A stretch of DNA of 64,000 bases, taken from Eumeta japonica (lineage: Eukaryota > Arthropoda > Insecta > Lepidoptera > Psychidae). Below are positions 26,321 to 38,188 of this stretch, one piece after another. Under the pieces are notes generated by a model. The model was not told the origin of the DNA and ran no database searches. It saw only the letters and a list, made by a program, of their open reading frames with translations. The translations under genes were made by a program, and so were the position numbers. How positions within the stretch are numbered: the stretch's first letter is position 1; each line of letters starts with the position of its first letter. The stretch lies in the NCBI GenBank assembly GCA_005406025.1, contig BGZK01000279.1:186001-250000 (forward strand). Reading direction: 5' to 3'.

Positions 26321-26979
26321 AGGAGCCCGCCCCCCTCCAGTTGCCGGAGTGTGCGCGTGCGCAATGGTGCGTGCTCGCCGGTATGTTGGTACTGCTCTTG
26401 CGCCCGCGATTGAAACCCTTACGTGCGAATTTAAACAAGCGTGAATTACGAATTAAGAAGAAAGTAATATTTTATATTGAGATGAACATAACCCGAATGG
26501 AAGAATCGAACAAAGATGTCAGGACTGCCGTCGTGTCGTCGTGATAGCTGCTGTCGGATGTCCGAACTCCTGCCGCACGGATCGCTGACGACTGACGCAC
26601 ACCCAAGTGGCGCAGCGATTGATGATTGAATGACTACGCTAACCTCTCCTTTGACTGATTTAATATAATCTAGGAGGGTGCCCGACGGTGCACGGTTATT
26701 TTCAACCGCGCTAGCTAATCTGCGCCCGAAAGATACCAAAATCCAGACAATATCAGTCACCGGCCCAATGACCCGCAAGGATGATGTTCCCTGCGAGAAG
26801 CCAGGGTCCGAGCCATAGGCTCATACCCGCAGCTGAATTATAACAAGGTGTAGAAGACTCCGAGACGAGACGAGACGAATCGCGCTATGGCACTCCGTAA
26901 GAGAAGTGTGTGTCCAAGTGCTTTTTATGCTCATCTGAGTGTTTTGTGTGTACAGGTAGGTGTACGCCGAGCCACACTG
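26321..26979. other. moderately GC-rich region upstream of the jockey-type element, unassigned
   Basis: A minus-strand frame (26446-26778, starting MRVIGPVTDIVWILVSFGRR) is open for 110 codons but has no recognised domain. It may belong to another retrotransposon 5' region. The simple repeat CGAGACGAGACGAGACGA is at about 26861-26878. Confidence 0.3.
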
Positions 26980-27466
26980 AGTGCAGAGAAGTGTACAGCG
27001 ACGAGCTTGCACCACCATTTTTAGCAGGGGTAACTTAACGGTGTCAACAACCTGCTCGTGTATCTTCAAAAACTTACGCGGCGTCGCTATCCTCTGTTTG
27101 CAGTGTTGCGCCGATCGTTGCGTGCGCGAGGCGTCGCGTTCGCGCCAGATTCTTTCGTTTGCGGCCCTGCGTCGTCGCGATCTCTGTACCCCGCGTCTCT
27201 CCTAAGTCCGATTTCGTTTCGCATGTTAGCCATACGACCGGCCCGCGCGCCGTGCGGTCGTCGCGTTGCGGTGTCCTACGTGGTGCGCTGCGGGAGCGTT
27301 TAGCTACGGGCGGGCACTCTCGCAGCTGCCACAATGGACAACAGACTCAAGGTTTTTTGTCACGAAGCACGATTACCTCAATCTCCTTCGAGATTTAGAG
27401 AGTACTCTTTATCTCTGATCTCATCTGACCAGCCAAATCCTGCTTCCTAACTTAACCTAACCCGAA
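26980..27466 (+). mobile_element. GC-rich 5' UTR/promoter region of the jockey-type element
   Basis: A CpG-rich block (about 27070-27320) lies directly upstream of the ORF1 start and stands out from AT-rich flanks. Such GC-rich leaders with internal promoters are usual for full-length jockey-type elements. Overlapping ORFs here in several frames are a by-product of GC content. Confidence 0.5.
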
Positions 27467-28923
27467 ATGGAGAAAGATACCAATCCCAATAGAGAGCCCG
27501 CTAAACGGCCCTCCAAGTCTCGTTTGTCAGAGGAATTGAGTTCCGATTCGTGGAGTGACGATTCTAATGACCTAAGCGACTCCGACGAGGAGGGAGTCAC
27601 TCAAGTACAAAAGCGGAAGTCCCAGCAACCGAAGCTGTTTGCCACGTACGGCCTGGGTTTCATCCTCCTGTTTGGTTAAGAAGCCAAAGGCTTCTCGGCT
27701 TCTCCAGGCACTCTCCCCGCGATGCCATACCGGCAAAAGCACCTCCAACCACGCCTTCGTGGCGTATTGTAGAGAAGACACTCCCAGGATGCTCCTGCGT
27801 CACAAAAGTTAAGGTCTCTAAGGTTACGAAATCATCGCAGCCTATTAAGGCCGTTAATTCAAAAGCGCCAACGGCGGTCACGGTCATGGTCGATGAGGTT
27901 GACGTCATTAAGAGCCCCACCCCTTAAAAACTCCAACGACTGCCACCCTTATTCATTTATGATAAGGGCCAATGGAAGGAAATTCGAAAACAATGCGAAT
28001 CCAAAAGCATTGTTATTCTAAATGCCCTGCAAGGGGCCTCAAAATTCAACCCGCGGCCGTCCCTGACTTTCAGAATTTATCCCGCGCTTCTCGCCATACT
28101 TAAAGTCGCATATCACACATAATCCTTGAAGGAGGAGCGCGAATTTACCATAATTTTTCGAGGAGTACCTAAAGAACTCCCAATAGAAGAGGTCAAAGAA
28201 GACCTGCTTTCTCAGGACCTCTCGGTGCAATCGGTGCGCTGGATCACAAACCATGACCGAGAGTCATTAGATCTCGTATGAGTCACATCTAATACAAAAG
28301 CCATAGATAACGCAACCAAGCGTTCCTTTTTTAACATCAAAGAGGTATGTTCCCTCACAGGGATAAAAATGGAGCAGCCCCACAAAAAAAGAACATACTG
28401 GGACACTGTTTCAGTTGTCAAATTTACGGACATTTGTTCAAAAACTGCTTTTAGCGAGCACGCTGCGTTAAGTACTTGGGCGACCATGGCACTGCCTCGT
28501 GTACACGCAACGAAGACACAGACAGGCCCGCTTGAGATCTTTGCAAACCTTTTGGCCATACGGTCAACTACTTGGGTTGCCCACGAGCACATAAAAGGAA
28601 AATTATACCAAAAATTATTAACAATAATAAAAAAATCTCCCCCGCTCACTCAAGCCGCTCCGAGCGCCCGCGCGCGCTGTTTCCGCTAGTATTTCATACG
28701 CTAAATTACGGCGGGCCCCGGCAAGGACCCGCCTAAAAATGTTTCAAACGAAACGTCCACCGAGGACGTCAAAGTTCTGTTGTCGGTGATAACTAGCATC
28801 GCCATCGGTGAACTCGCGATTCTCGAGAAAAAATCCAAGGCCGCCGCTAATCTCGTGGAGAAAATTATTGTTTTAACCGAACATGCCTCGCTTGTGGAGG
28901 CGATTAAAAATAATAAAATTTAA
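27467..28923 (+). pseudogene. degraded ORF1 (gag) of a jockey-type non-LTR retrotransposon
   Basis: The reading begins MEKDTNPNREPAKRP with a Ser/Asp/Glu-rich N-terminus, then shifts frame several times. Around 28130-28260 it encodes FTIIFRGVPKELPIEEVK, typical of the PRE_C2HC region that precedes zinc knuckles in arthropod gag proteins. The first knuckle is intact (C-x2-C-x4-H-x4-C at about 28400-28455); the next two have lost a cysteine (one Cys to Tyr, one Cys to stop). The end at 28790-28920 reads KVLLSVITSIAIGELAI to VEAIKNNKI then stop, the usual C-terminus of such ORF1 proteins. ORF2 (endonuclease and RT) is missing. A gag remnant is certain; the exact clade is inferred. Confidence 0.85.
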
Positions 28924-29049
28924 TCCGTCTAAATAAAATTCCTTAATTATCCCATGCCGAGGAGGTAAACTCGGTCAAACATCACAATATCATTCATCCA
29001 CGAGACGTGAAGTCCCCAAACTTTGCACATTGCACCCGAGTGCATTGTT

Positions 29050-29260
29050 TGCTTATTTTCGCTTTGACGCCCGGCAAATCTGCTATACTATGGTATCATG
29101 GGTGATAGCTTTAACAATAGAATCACCCCAAGGGAGTAGTTTTAGTGGGTAAAAATCCCACATAACCCGGTCTATAGGTCGCGTGGCCGGGTACCTTTCG
29201 TCAGTGAAGATTTTCACTTCCTGCGCATCAAAAGAAAAAATAATTAAAAAATAATCTGAG
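29050..29260 (+). mobile_element. probable 3' UTR of the internally deleted non-LTR element
   Basis: About 130 bases after the ORF1 stop comes a segment with AGTGGGTAAAAATCCCACAT, a small stem (GTGGG...CCCAC). It resembles 3' UTR segments of lepidopteran jockey-like elements. Together with the missing ORF2 this suggests an internal deletion rather than 5' truncation. Confidence 0.4.
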
Positions 29261-29279
29261 AATAGTGAAAAATAGTATA

Positions 29280-29560
29280 GTAATGCAGCTTCACGCTGCA
29301 TTCAGCATACACCACTGTAGTACTGCACTGCCCTACATTACTGCACCTAGTCTACAGTCCACTATAGTACATGGCATACGTGTCGGCATATCGGAAGTGA
29401 AGCTCTGCACCTCTATAGATATTAGTGTTCAGAGATATTATTTCGACGACTTAAATTGGCGAGGCGCCGCTCCTACGAAATAGTCAAGCGATCACAAAAA
29501 CCAAAAATGAGCCATTACGCGCTCCATACGCGTGCGCCCGGTCCATCACAAATGCCCTCA
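29280..29560 (+). repeat. dispersed repeat, copy 1 (inverted partner at 45340-45600)
   Basis: Segments such as GCACCTAGTCTA, GAAGTGAAGCTCTGCAC, TTATTTCGACGAC, GAGGCGCCGCTCCT and GCGTGCGCCCGGTCCATCAC recur as reverse complements at 45340-45600. The unit contains short internal repeats of the type ACTGCACTGCCCTACATTAC. Family unknown. Confidence 0.75.
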
Positions 29561-29721
29561 ACCATCCACCAGAAGTCATCTGGCTATAGATGATTACTGC
29601 TACCAGTACGAAGCTGGGGCGGGTCCCTAGTATTTTATATATACAATAAATATTTTTATATAAATAATAGAAAAATAATAATTGTGAAATGTTTTTTATT
29701 GTCATAAAAAATATACTATCT

Positions 29722-30005
29722 CTGAATAATATAGCCTATATGTCAAATTATGTTTGAGTATTAACATTTGTCTTTCGTTTCGTCCAGATCGGAACCATGA
29801 CCACTAGTGGAATCGGAACCAAAATAGGGACGCGGAGAAGAATTAAGAGTTGGACTAGGATCAGTATGGAAAGTGCTGGTCGCGACCAAAATTGAGAACG
29901 GGGACGGGGTTGAAATGGAGAGTGCGACCGGGATTAGGCTTGTTTCGAAAGCGTGACCGAAATCGGAATTTGGGACGCGACCGGAATTAAGATTGACAGC
30001 TGAAG
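29722..30005 (+). mobile_element. Helitron-derived fragment with degenerate minisatellite
   Basis: It begins with CTGAATAATATAGCCTAT, the same sequence as at 43577, followed by a GGAACCATGACC/GGAATCGG-type purine-rich array. The recognisable 3' terminus is missing. The minus-strand ORF across it (29761-30045; Pro/Ser/Thr/Asn-rich) is a by-product of the array. Confidence 0.55.
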
Positions 30006-30667
30006 CAAAAGATGTAAAAAACGAAAAAGTTAATTCTCTGTACACACAAGCGAAGATGCAGGTCAGAAGTTATTATGATATGTACATACACAATAGACAC
30101 TCGAAGGATCCTCGTAAATACTCTGAGGATGGGCATTTAAAGTATATCACATTCGAACCGATCAGGATGAAAGAAAACGCAAAAACGTTACATGACCTTG
30201 AAACGAGAAGGTAGACGGTACACACGCACACAACCTTAACAAATGTGATAGGCGTAGCTGATGATAGTTTACAACGCAGTCGATACACGCTTGTTTGTCA
30301 ATTCGAGAGGACCTTACGGCGCTTTTCATTCCTACGATCTCTTCGAAAACGCTAGTTGGCCGCTTGAAATAAACCGCTCCGATCCTATTTGCATTGCTGT
30401 TGTTTTTCGAGCGCCTACAAATGAATGAATCCGTTTGACATTCATTACGCGATTTGAAATGGCGCCTCTGGTTGTGCTCACCTTTTTTCGTGTTCGCTAT
30501 GAAAATCTATTTATTCCACTATTTCCACTTGATCTGACGTATGTACGTAGAAAACGGGTGTAGGGAGTACAGAATAGTTCAGTCTCGCCATCGATATTTT
30601 TTCTTTTAAATTCTATACTAAACTTGGCTTGGGCAGAATGAATTCCTTCATCTTATGTATATCGACC

Positions 30668-31010
30668 GATTACGATAATTGATAACGATCCTGATAGCCG
30701 TTCTTGATCCCGATTCCGGTCCTATTCCCGATGCCGATTCGTATCATTTTCGATTCCGAACCGAATGTCGATTTAGGTGCGTTCCAATTCAGATTCCGCT
30801 TTCGATCCCGGTCTCGCTGCCAGATTTGATCTCTTTTATTATTTCGATTTTAGTTACCATCTTGATTCTAATTTTGATCCCACGGCCGGTTACGATCTCG
30901 GTACCGCTCGCGATTTCGAACCTTCCCGCTATCGACTTTTCATTCTGCTCCTTGTCCCATTTGCAATTTAGATTCTGTTAATAGTCACAATACCATTTCG
31001 GACGGAGCCG
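30668..31010 (-). repeat. degenerate pyrimidine-rich minisatellite (inverted orientation)
   Basis: The plus strand repeats variants of GATTCCGGTCC / CGATCCCGGTCTC at 6- and 12-base spacing. It is the complement of the arrays at 12.2, 25.0, 29.8 and 43.6 kb. Two overlapping ORFs here are low-complexity translations, not genes. Confidence 0.6.
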
Positions 31011-33089
31011 GGGAAAATTTAAGGTTGCAAAATAGAATTTATGCTGTATTATTTGAGGGATGGTGTTCCTTTGTATGGGTAAAACAATTTTTAGAATCTG
31101 TAATAACACAAATATACAATAAAGCCGAAGCGAAATGTTAATCTTTTTTCTCAAAGAGTTTCTTAGTGTTAAGTTATTCTCAGTTTAATAGTTCGGTTTA
31201 ATAGTAAAAATACGCAGATGACGTCAGATACGAATGCTAGTTTTTTTTTTTTTTCAGAAATCTTCCCACTCGCACCCAAATAACACAAAACACCATGTAG
31301 CGTTTTAAAGTTTCTTTGAATAAAAGATATTCGGTAACTGTATACAGATTTAAATCACAGTATTATCATTTTTAAATTAGAAAATTGTATAGTAACGTCT
31401 TATGGCCTTGACAGAGTTGGACAGAGAAGAGTTTGTTAATCTATGATTTGAACAGTTGTCATATTTGATATATCATGATCCAGTCCGAAACTAAACAAGA
31501 AACATACAATGGCACGAGCTCAAGCACAAAGCATTTTATGCTAATTTATTATAATTGTATATCAACTGTATAACTCTTGTATTGTTTTTTTTTTTAAAGT
31601 AATTTGAGCCTCAAATTATGCAGCATTGAGCTTTATAGGCTGCTCATTACAATTATTGCATAAAGTCATTATTGTAGTCGGTAAATAACAAATCACTACG
31701 TTAAAGGCATTTTTTGCGACTACAGTACAGCCTTATTAATTAAAATGTCTAAATGAACATATATTCAAATGCTAATTGTTTTATTTCCTTTGTGTAAAAG
31801 AATTTCTCAACAGATTTAAAATGTTGTGTTAGTTTAAGTTTTAAAGTCTGTTTGTGCATTAAGCAATGAATAAGATAATTAAATATTACTGATTTTATTA
31901 TAATGTAAGAAAATTAAAATTGACTCTCAATGTTTTTATAAATTTTAAACTCTTAGCCTACTTTTAACAAATAAAATTGCTTCTATAGGCATCTTGAATA
32001 AAATAAAATCATGTAAATGCAGTTTTAATCGGATTTGGGTATCTTTAATAATTTGTGTAAGAATAGAAAACAAAGCAAATGGCGTCAGATATTATAAATG
32101 TTTTAGGCATTCAACGAAAGTATAGTAATGTTGTTAATCATACTATATAGTTAAACAAAATACTTGATGTTAACAAAGTATAATACGAACTAAATAATTT
32201 TTGTTTTGCCCAGTTTTTTTTCCCATCGTTCTTATCCATGGCGACCATATAACAAGCGTATACGACAAAACTTCACAAAGTATATAAATAACCATTCGAA
32301 AAACGGAATTACGATCTAATTATTACTTGCAATAGTAACAATACATTTAGTTGTATCAAAATACTACTAAATGCTTTATTGAAAAAATAATATGAAGATA
32401 ACAGAGTTACAATTTTATTAATTATTTAGCAAATGTTATTATAGGACTAGCATTAAATAAATATAACCACAGACCATTAGAAAGTTCTCAATCTCAAAGA
32501 CACACAAATACACCACGGTGCAGGATAAAATATTTCTTAAATTATTATTTAATATAATTGTAATTTCAAATTACTAGTATACGACTATAAGCCTTTGTGT
32601 AAGTGTAAAAGCTATTAATTTTCTGTACATCAGAAATACTTGATGCTTAGTAGGAGTTTTAGTCCATAAAACTTTTTCTTTCAGAGTAAAGCATAGCTTT
32701 AAGCATTACGAGACGAACCAAATGCTATTAAAAACAATTTTCACTTAGCTTATGTCAATTAAGTGTTAGTCTGACTTTGGGACATAAATCCGTATCAATT
32801 TCGGTTAATATATGAGTCATGGGTTACTCGGGCCTTAGTTTCACAGTAACTGTATGATTGGTTTAAGCACGCAAAAATAGAACAACAAAATTCACTCATT
32901 TTTGTACATTACACAACCCCGCACCCCCGACCGAAGTGTGTAAGTCGCATCTCATTATTTTTTAAAGTCGTACCTTGCTCCATAAAAAAAATTATACAAA
33001 ATTCAATCCTCCCCCAATAAAACGTAAATTTTGCACACATACACACAGACGCAACTACGTAAAAAACTTAATATGACTGTTGAGGATTA
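31011..33089. other. AT-rich, nothing recognised
   Basis: Two kilobases of AT-rich sequence with poly-T tracts (31241, 31586) and no ORF or repeat that I can identify. Confidence 0.55.
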
Positions 33090-33720
33090 TTTTTTTATGG
33101 TTATCATACGGGTGTATGGTCATGTGTATCTTATCGTTATTGCAATCACAGGTTCTGACTGTGCATTAATTTTCATCAACATCGGTGTTCTGTTATAAAA
33201 GAACATACAAAAAACTCATAGATACGGCAATCCATTATTTGCGCAATCATGTTTTGACTTTACACCAATTTTCATCAAAATCGGTCACAGTCATCTTAAA
33301 TTGTAAAAGAACTTTTTGAATTTACTTTATGATCGATCACATCGTTTTTAAGTTACAAAAGAACAGACAGACAGACAGACACTTAAGCAATATCCTCTCA
33401 TTTGCGCAATAATATGCATCAATTGTACATCAACTTTCATCAATATTAGTCGAACTTCTCTTTAGTTATAAAAAGACATATAGACAAACAATCAGACAGA
33501 TAGATATATAGTAGCCTACCATGGGCGTATTCACATGTTCTTATAGTATAGCACTTTTCAACACGGTCACTTAAGCTGTTTTTGAGTTTTAAGAGGACAT
33601 ACGACAAAAATAAATTTTAAAAATGCTAGAATTGTGGTCCGTTAGCCATAAAGTTTTTCAACAAAAAATTGGATGTACAGACATACTCCACAGATTTATA
33701 TAGTAGTATAGATATGTCAG
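33090..33720 (-). repeat. decayed tandem array, inverted relative to 42.5 kb
   Basis: Repeated ACACCAATTTTCATCAAAAT, TTATAAAAGAACA and GACAGACAGACAGAC segments at roughly 100-115-base spacing; this is the complement of the 121-bp unit at 42465-42870. Units are diverged and partly deleted. Confidence 0.65.
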
Positions 33721-34035
33721 TATAAGTATCCAATTCATGAGTATATTGAGTGAACTTTTAATTTCTTTGTTTTTTTTTTAATAATTAGAAAATATATACA
33801 AGTATCTATATATCAAATTTTATATGACACACGAAAGTGACGTGTTCACAAAAATTGTGTATTCATCACGTCTATAAAAAAAAACAATTACTAAAAGGCA
33901 GAATTACAAGCAGATTTATTAATTATAGATTTATATTGTAATTATTATCCAGAAGTAACAACAAATACACCGTCTGGTGGTGGTAGCCCACTCGGATCCG
34001 ACAAATGAAAATTGCTCAATGTTCTAACTTTTTAA

Positions 34036-35514
34036 ATCGGGCGCACTATAAGTTTCTGGAAATGGCCACTTACGTAAACAATATTTAAAAAGTAATTACT
34101 ACATTTAAAAATGGAACTCTTTGGCTGTAGAATGCAGTTTTAACTGTCAATTGGTTTACATTGTGGCAACATTTTAAAAATTGCGTGTCTTCATCACTAT
34201 GGATTTAAGTAGTGAAAATTTAGCTAGTATGATTTTCTACGATTTTAAGTGCAATCTGACGGCTCAGCAAAGTCTCGCTCGGCTTCGAATTGCTTTTGGG
34301 GATGAAGCACCGTGCAAGACGACTATTTGTGCAGAATTCGAGAGCGATTGTGTCAATCTCGGCGACGGTCGCCCGCCCACCGCCGTGAACAACGAAAAAT
34401 GGACAGTGGCGTAGCTAGGGGAGGGCGGTGGGGCCGGCCCGCACCGGGTGCCACCCATTCAGGGGTGACACCCGAATTCAACGGACCGCAAATTTTGATT
34501 CACAAAAAATGCACAACGAGATATAAAACATTGTTTTTCATTACAATTTTTCTTCAAGTCAACAGTTTTGATTTTTAGGGTGTCACTTCAAATCCGCCCC
34601 GGGTGACACTCAGGCTAACTACGCCACTGAAAATGGATGCTGTGTGCTGTATGATAGAAACAGACAGGCATATGACTTACCACGAGATTCGGTCCTCCTT
34701 AGGAATAGGCATGAGTCAAATACAATTAATCTTACACAAACATTTGGGTATAAAAAAAAAACTGTGCGTGCGGTAGATCCCACGCGATTTGACTGAGGCT
34801 TAAAAAACGGATTGGGTCACTTAGTGTAATGCTAGAAAGGGGCTCAAATTTGGTGTGGGTCATAGTAACAGGTGAAAAAACATGCATTTGTTGTGACGAC
34901 CCCAAAAGAAAAGCAGCAATAGACCGTATGGGTCTATCGAGATGGGTAAGTATGGAACCAACCAGTGGCAGGCGAGAAAAGTGCCTCTAAGCGGGTGATC
35001 GCTTCTTTTTTTGATAAAACTGGGCACGTGGCTAGTGTTGCTTTGGAGAATTGTCGTACCGTGAGTAGTGACAAACCACAATTTTTTGGTGGAAGTTATT
35101 GGGGAACCCCATAAAAATAACCATAAACGTCGTATCATCTTGCACCACGACAATGTCCACGGATTCTCACACGGACAAACAGACAAATAATTTTTTTAAG
35201 GAGAAAAACGTAGAAATTATGAACAATCTTGCATACAGTCCCGACCTGGCACATTGTGACTCTTTTAGTTAGCAAAAATTAAAAATCAATTACACGGTAA
35301 CGATTTTCATCACCAGAGGAGGTTGTTGAAGATTATGAAAAACATGTTTCCGATGTCACCAGGGAGGAGTGGCATAAATGATTTCAAAATAGGTTTATTC
35401 ATATGAAAAAATAGATTTATGCTAACGGAAAACATTTTGAAAAACAATAAATTCATTTTTGACCATTCATAGTATTTTTTTCTCATTAATTCCAGAAATT
35501 TTCGGTACGCCCTA
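34036..35514 (+). pseudogene. dead mariner transposon with disrupted transposase
   Basis: The transposase start MDLSSENLASMIFYDFK and later fragments (TAQQSLARLR, TYHEIRSSLGIGMSQIQ, ILHHDN, YSPDLAHCD) are characteristic of mariner (Tc1/mariner superfamily, D,D34D catalysis). The ends form an imperfect inverted repeat: GGGCGCACTATAAGTTTCTG at about 34039 and its counterpart near 35490-35513. The original length without the nested insertion would be about 1.25 kb, a normal mariner size. It carries frameshifts and stops, and the segment holding the first catalytic Asp now reads TGEKTC instead of the family's GDETW. It is interrupted by a hAT-type MITE at 34404-34629. No active transposase can be made. 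Confidence 0.9.
34404..34629. mobile_element. 226-bp hAT-type MITE nested in mariner, with 8-bp target duplication
   Basis: The ends are CAGTGGCGTAGCTAG and CTAACTACGCCACTG, an imperfect terminal inverted repeat of about 15 bases. It is flanked by the identical 8-mer AAAATGGA at 34396-34403 and 34630-34637, as expected for hAT transposition. Removing it rejoins the mariner coding sequence at the target site. It is non-autonomous, with no coding capacity. Confidence 0.9.
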
Positions 35515-36715
35515 CGTAGCCATTTATTACGACCAAGGAGAAATATTGTTTTTGTCAATTAAAAATTTCGTTACAATTGTACTCCCTCTTTAAGTTTTTT
35601 TATGGAACTTTTACAAAGTACCGTATATAGCAACACGCCCGGGGCATGTTTACAGTTAGCGTTCTACTATTAGGACCAGAAATTAGTTACAAAAACCAGT
35701 CGCAAATCGTAAGCGAGGCAAGACGCCGGTGTTTATAACGTATAAAACCTCTATATTGGACGTTTCTTCGATAAATAATAAAATCATTTATATGTCAACT
35801 GACATTGATCTATTTAAACGCATCCTTGATATGACGAAAAAAAATATTTAAAATACTTGCCGGGTCTACGAAAATGCAGCCTAAGGGTTCACCTAAAATC
35901 GTTTTATCTCGCCTTACTCGAAGCCCAAAGGGCAGTACGAGCATTCTTAAAAATATAAAATACACATTCATCTCTCGAGTACTTGACCCCTTGAGACCAC
36001 CCAACCGAACCTATTCCCAAAAAGGGTTCAATACGCTATATGGGAGACCCTGAAAAATACTGAAGATTATAGCGGACCTCTGTATTTAGCGTATTTGGTC
36101 TACGAGCAAGTTTTTCGTTCTATCGAATCTTGGACGAAGCTGGAATTACTTCAGTATTTTATCTCCATTTCGAAGGGTTGAGAACGTTTGACAAAGACGG
36201 GATGTCAATACCAAATATGGAATTAAAGCAATTCAATTATAAAAAGATTTAAAATGGCGTAACGTTCTGTTTCCGAAACACTTCAGCGCGGCAACCGAGA
36301 AAGTTTTCAAGTTTAAGTAAGAATAAGGCGTAGGTGAAAGGCGAATATATATAGCATACTTTTGATAGGCTGTTGAATGGTTGTATAGGCAGAATCGCTA
36401 AATGATTTCAGCACCATGCTCAATATCCTCGCCAGACTTTCAATGGGGTAGATCTTTAAATCAATATGGATGAAACGAAGAGTACATACAATGCCGTTAC
36501 TGTATTTGCTGCAGTAATATCATGTAAAATTCTGTAGAAGCACTAGAGTAACATTAATTATGAGATCTATGAATAGAAGTAGCGGTGGGCATATCGCTTA
36601 TTCGCTAGGTAAGTAGACTCAATCGTAGAACTGCCTGTCATTAGAGAGGAAGATGGATTGAGTTAGAATGATTGAGTGGAAATCTAGAAATTGCAACGTC
36701 AAACGGTTACCCTAT
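35515..36715. other. no recognised gene
   Basis: 35830-36310 has slightly higher complexity and short open stretches on both strands but no family motif. Confidence 0.4.
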
Positions 36716-36835
36716 CTGCTGACCTAGCATGACATTCTAGAATCTCCGTACAGGACTATCATTTTCGAGCCAATGAATGAAAGAGATAATCATATAGACA
36801 CTCTCGTCGCGGACGTCATGATAGGCCCGTAGGCG
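36716..36835. mobile_element. diverged copy of the 117-bp MITE
   Basis: ACCTAGCATGACATTCTAGA and CAATGAATGAAAGAGATAAT through AGACACTCTCGTCGC show the same order of blocks as the other two copies. Confidence 0.55.
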
Positions 36836-38071
36836 GAATAACGCCTATACAAATATTGCGGGGTCTCTATCGATTTAAGCATATATTAACTATTTTTGTA
36901 ACGATTCGACAGATATATTTGTTATTGCTTGTTATATCAACGAGTGAAAAATAATGACCAACTCATACACGACAGTATCACACCGCTATGACCGTGTGCT
37001 TCTAAATAAATTTAATACAAGAAAAAATGGATCACCTTGAATTTCAACTCCACAATGACAGAGGAACTTCGTAGCTACAATATTTGTTATGTTAATTATT
37101 GTGAACTAGTTTGTTATGTGGCACACGGTGCACGACGGGTTTACAAAAAAAAAAAAAAGAACTTATGAATAATTATAAACTATTTGCGTGGATTAAATGG
37201 ACTAAAACGCGATGAAATTACGAAAGAGATACCCTTGATTTTCTTGCTCGTTGTTCTAGAAGGAAAAAGGCCTTCCGAATGGGTGGTGAAATAGAAATAT
37301 GAGAATTCTCAGAATATTGTCACGTATTTGAAGAGTTATTTATAACTCATGAAATAAAGATATATTTGAATTTAAATAAGCGTGTTTCGATTCTGCCGCG
37401 GCTGACGTGAATGGTCTGCTCCACATGTATCCTTTTAACATACCGATATTTGCAACTGTAAACATCTCAATTTCACATAAGCATAATTGAAACTGAAAAC
37501 GAAACGTATGCAACGTCATTTTTGGAAAACGCCTGTTTTAAGCTTACGACGACAAAATTCTCGCCAAAACCTCAAGCTACGTTGTATGTACGACGCCCCA
37601 ACACCGATCTATTGATGCTGGACGGTCACAAAAGATAAGACTACTCATTTAAATATTTATTATATATAAATTAAAAGAATAGGAAGTTTTAGAAAGTTTC
37701 CTATTGACATACAGCGAAAATTTTATATTAAAAAAAATCTATTTTTTTGTCTGTTTGTCTATGACACATGCCGGAAGACCAACTACAACACAATTTATAT
37801 TATCAATGCTGTATAATTATTATAATGGAATTACGCCGACGTCACTTAGCTAGATTGCGTCTAGTCGTTTTTAAATCAAAATTTTAGAATTGCAATAAGT
37901 AAATATGTTATGAGCTAATCTAAAATGAAAGCTGCCGGTACTTTCTTCTTTACTTAATTTCTAGTATTTTCTTATTTACTTACATAATAGCATTTCCTTA
38001 TGCCGCTCATACTATTCTCATTTACTTAATACGTAGGCGACAGGTCCCAAAACGAGTGTCGACACTCCTGC

Positions 38072-38188
38072 GGGCCTAGCATGACGCCCTACACAAGAGT
38101 CCCTCTATAAGATTGTCCCTTTCATTCGTCAACTTGCGCGAGGACAGTCCAATAGAGAAACTCCTCTCTAAGGCGTCGTGCTAAGCCC
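38072..38188. mobile_element. 117-bp MITE with 17-bp TIRs
   Basis: Ends GGGCCTAGCATGACGCC and GGCGTCGTGCTAAGCCC pair with two mismatches. The interior carries GTCCCTTTCATTCGTC. Diverged copies are at 13764-13885 and 36716-36835. Confidence 0.75.

Noticed and set aside
30005..30214. ORF reading MTAEAKDVKNEKVNSLYTQA as a gene
   Set aside because: Short, begins inside a Helitron fragment and has no recognised family; the hydrophilic composition alone is not enough.
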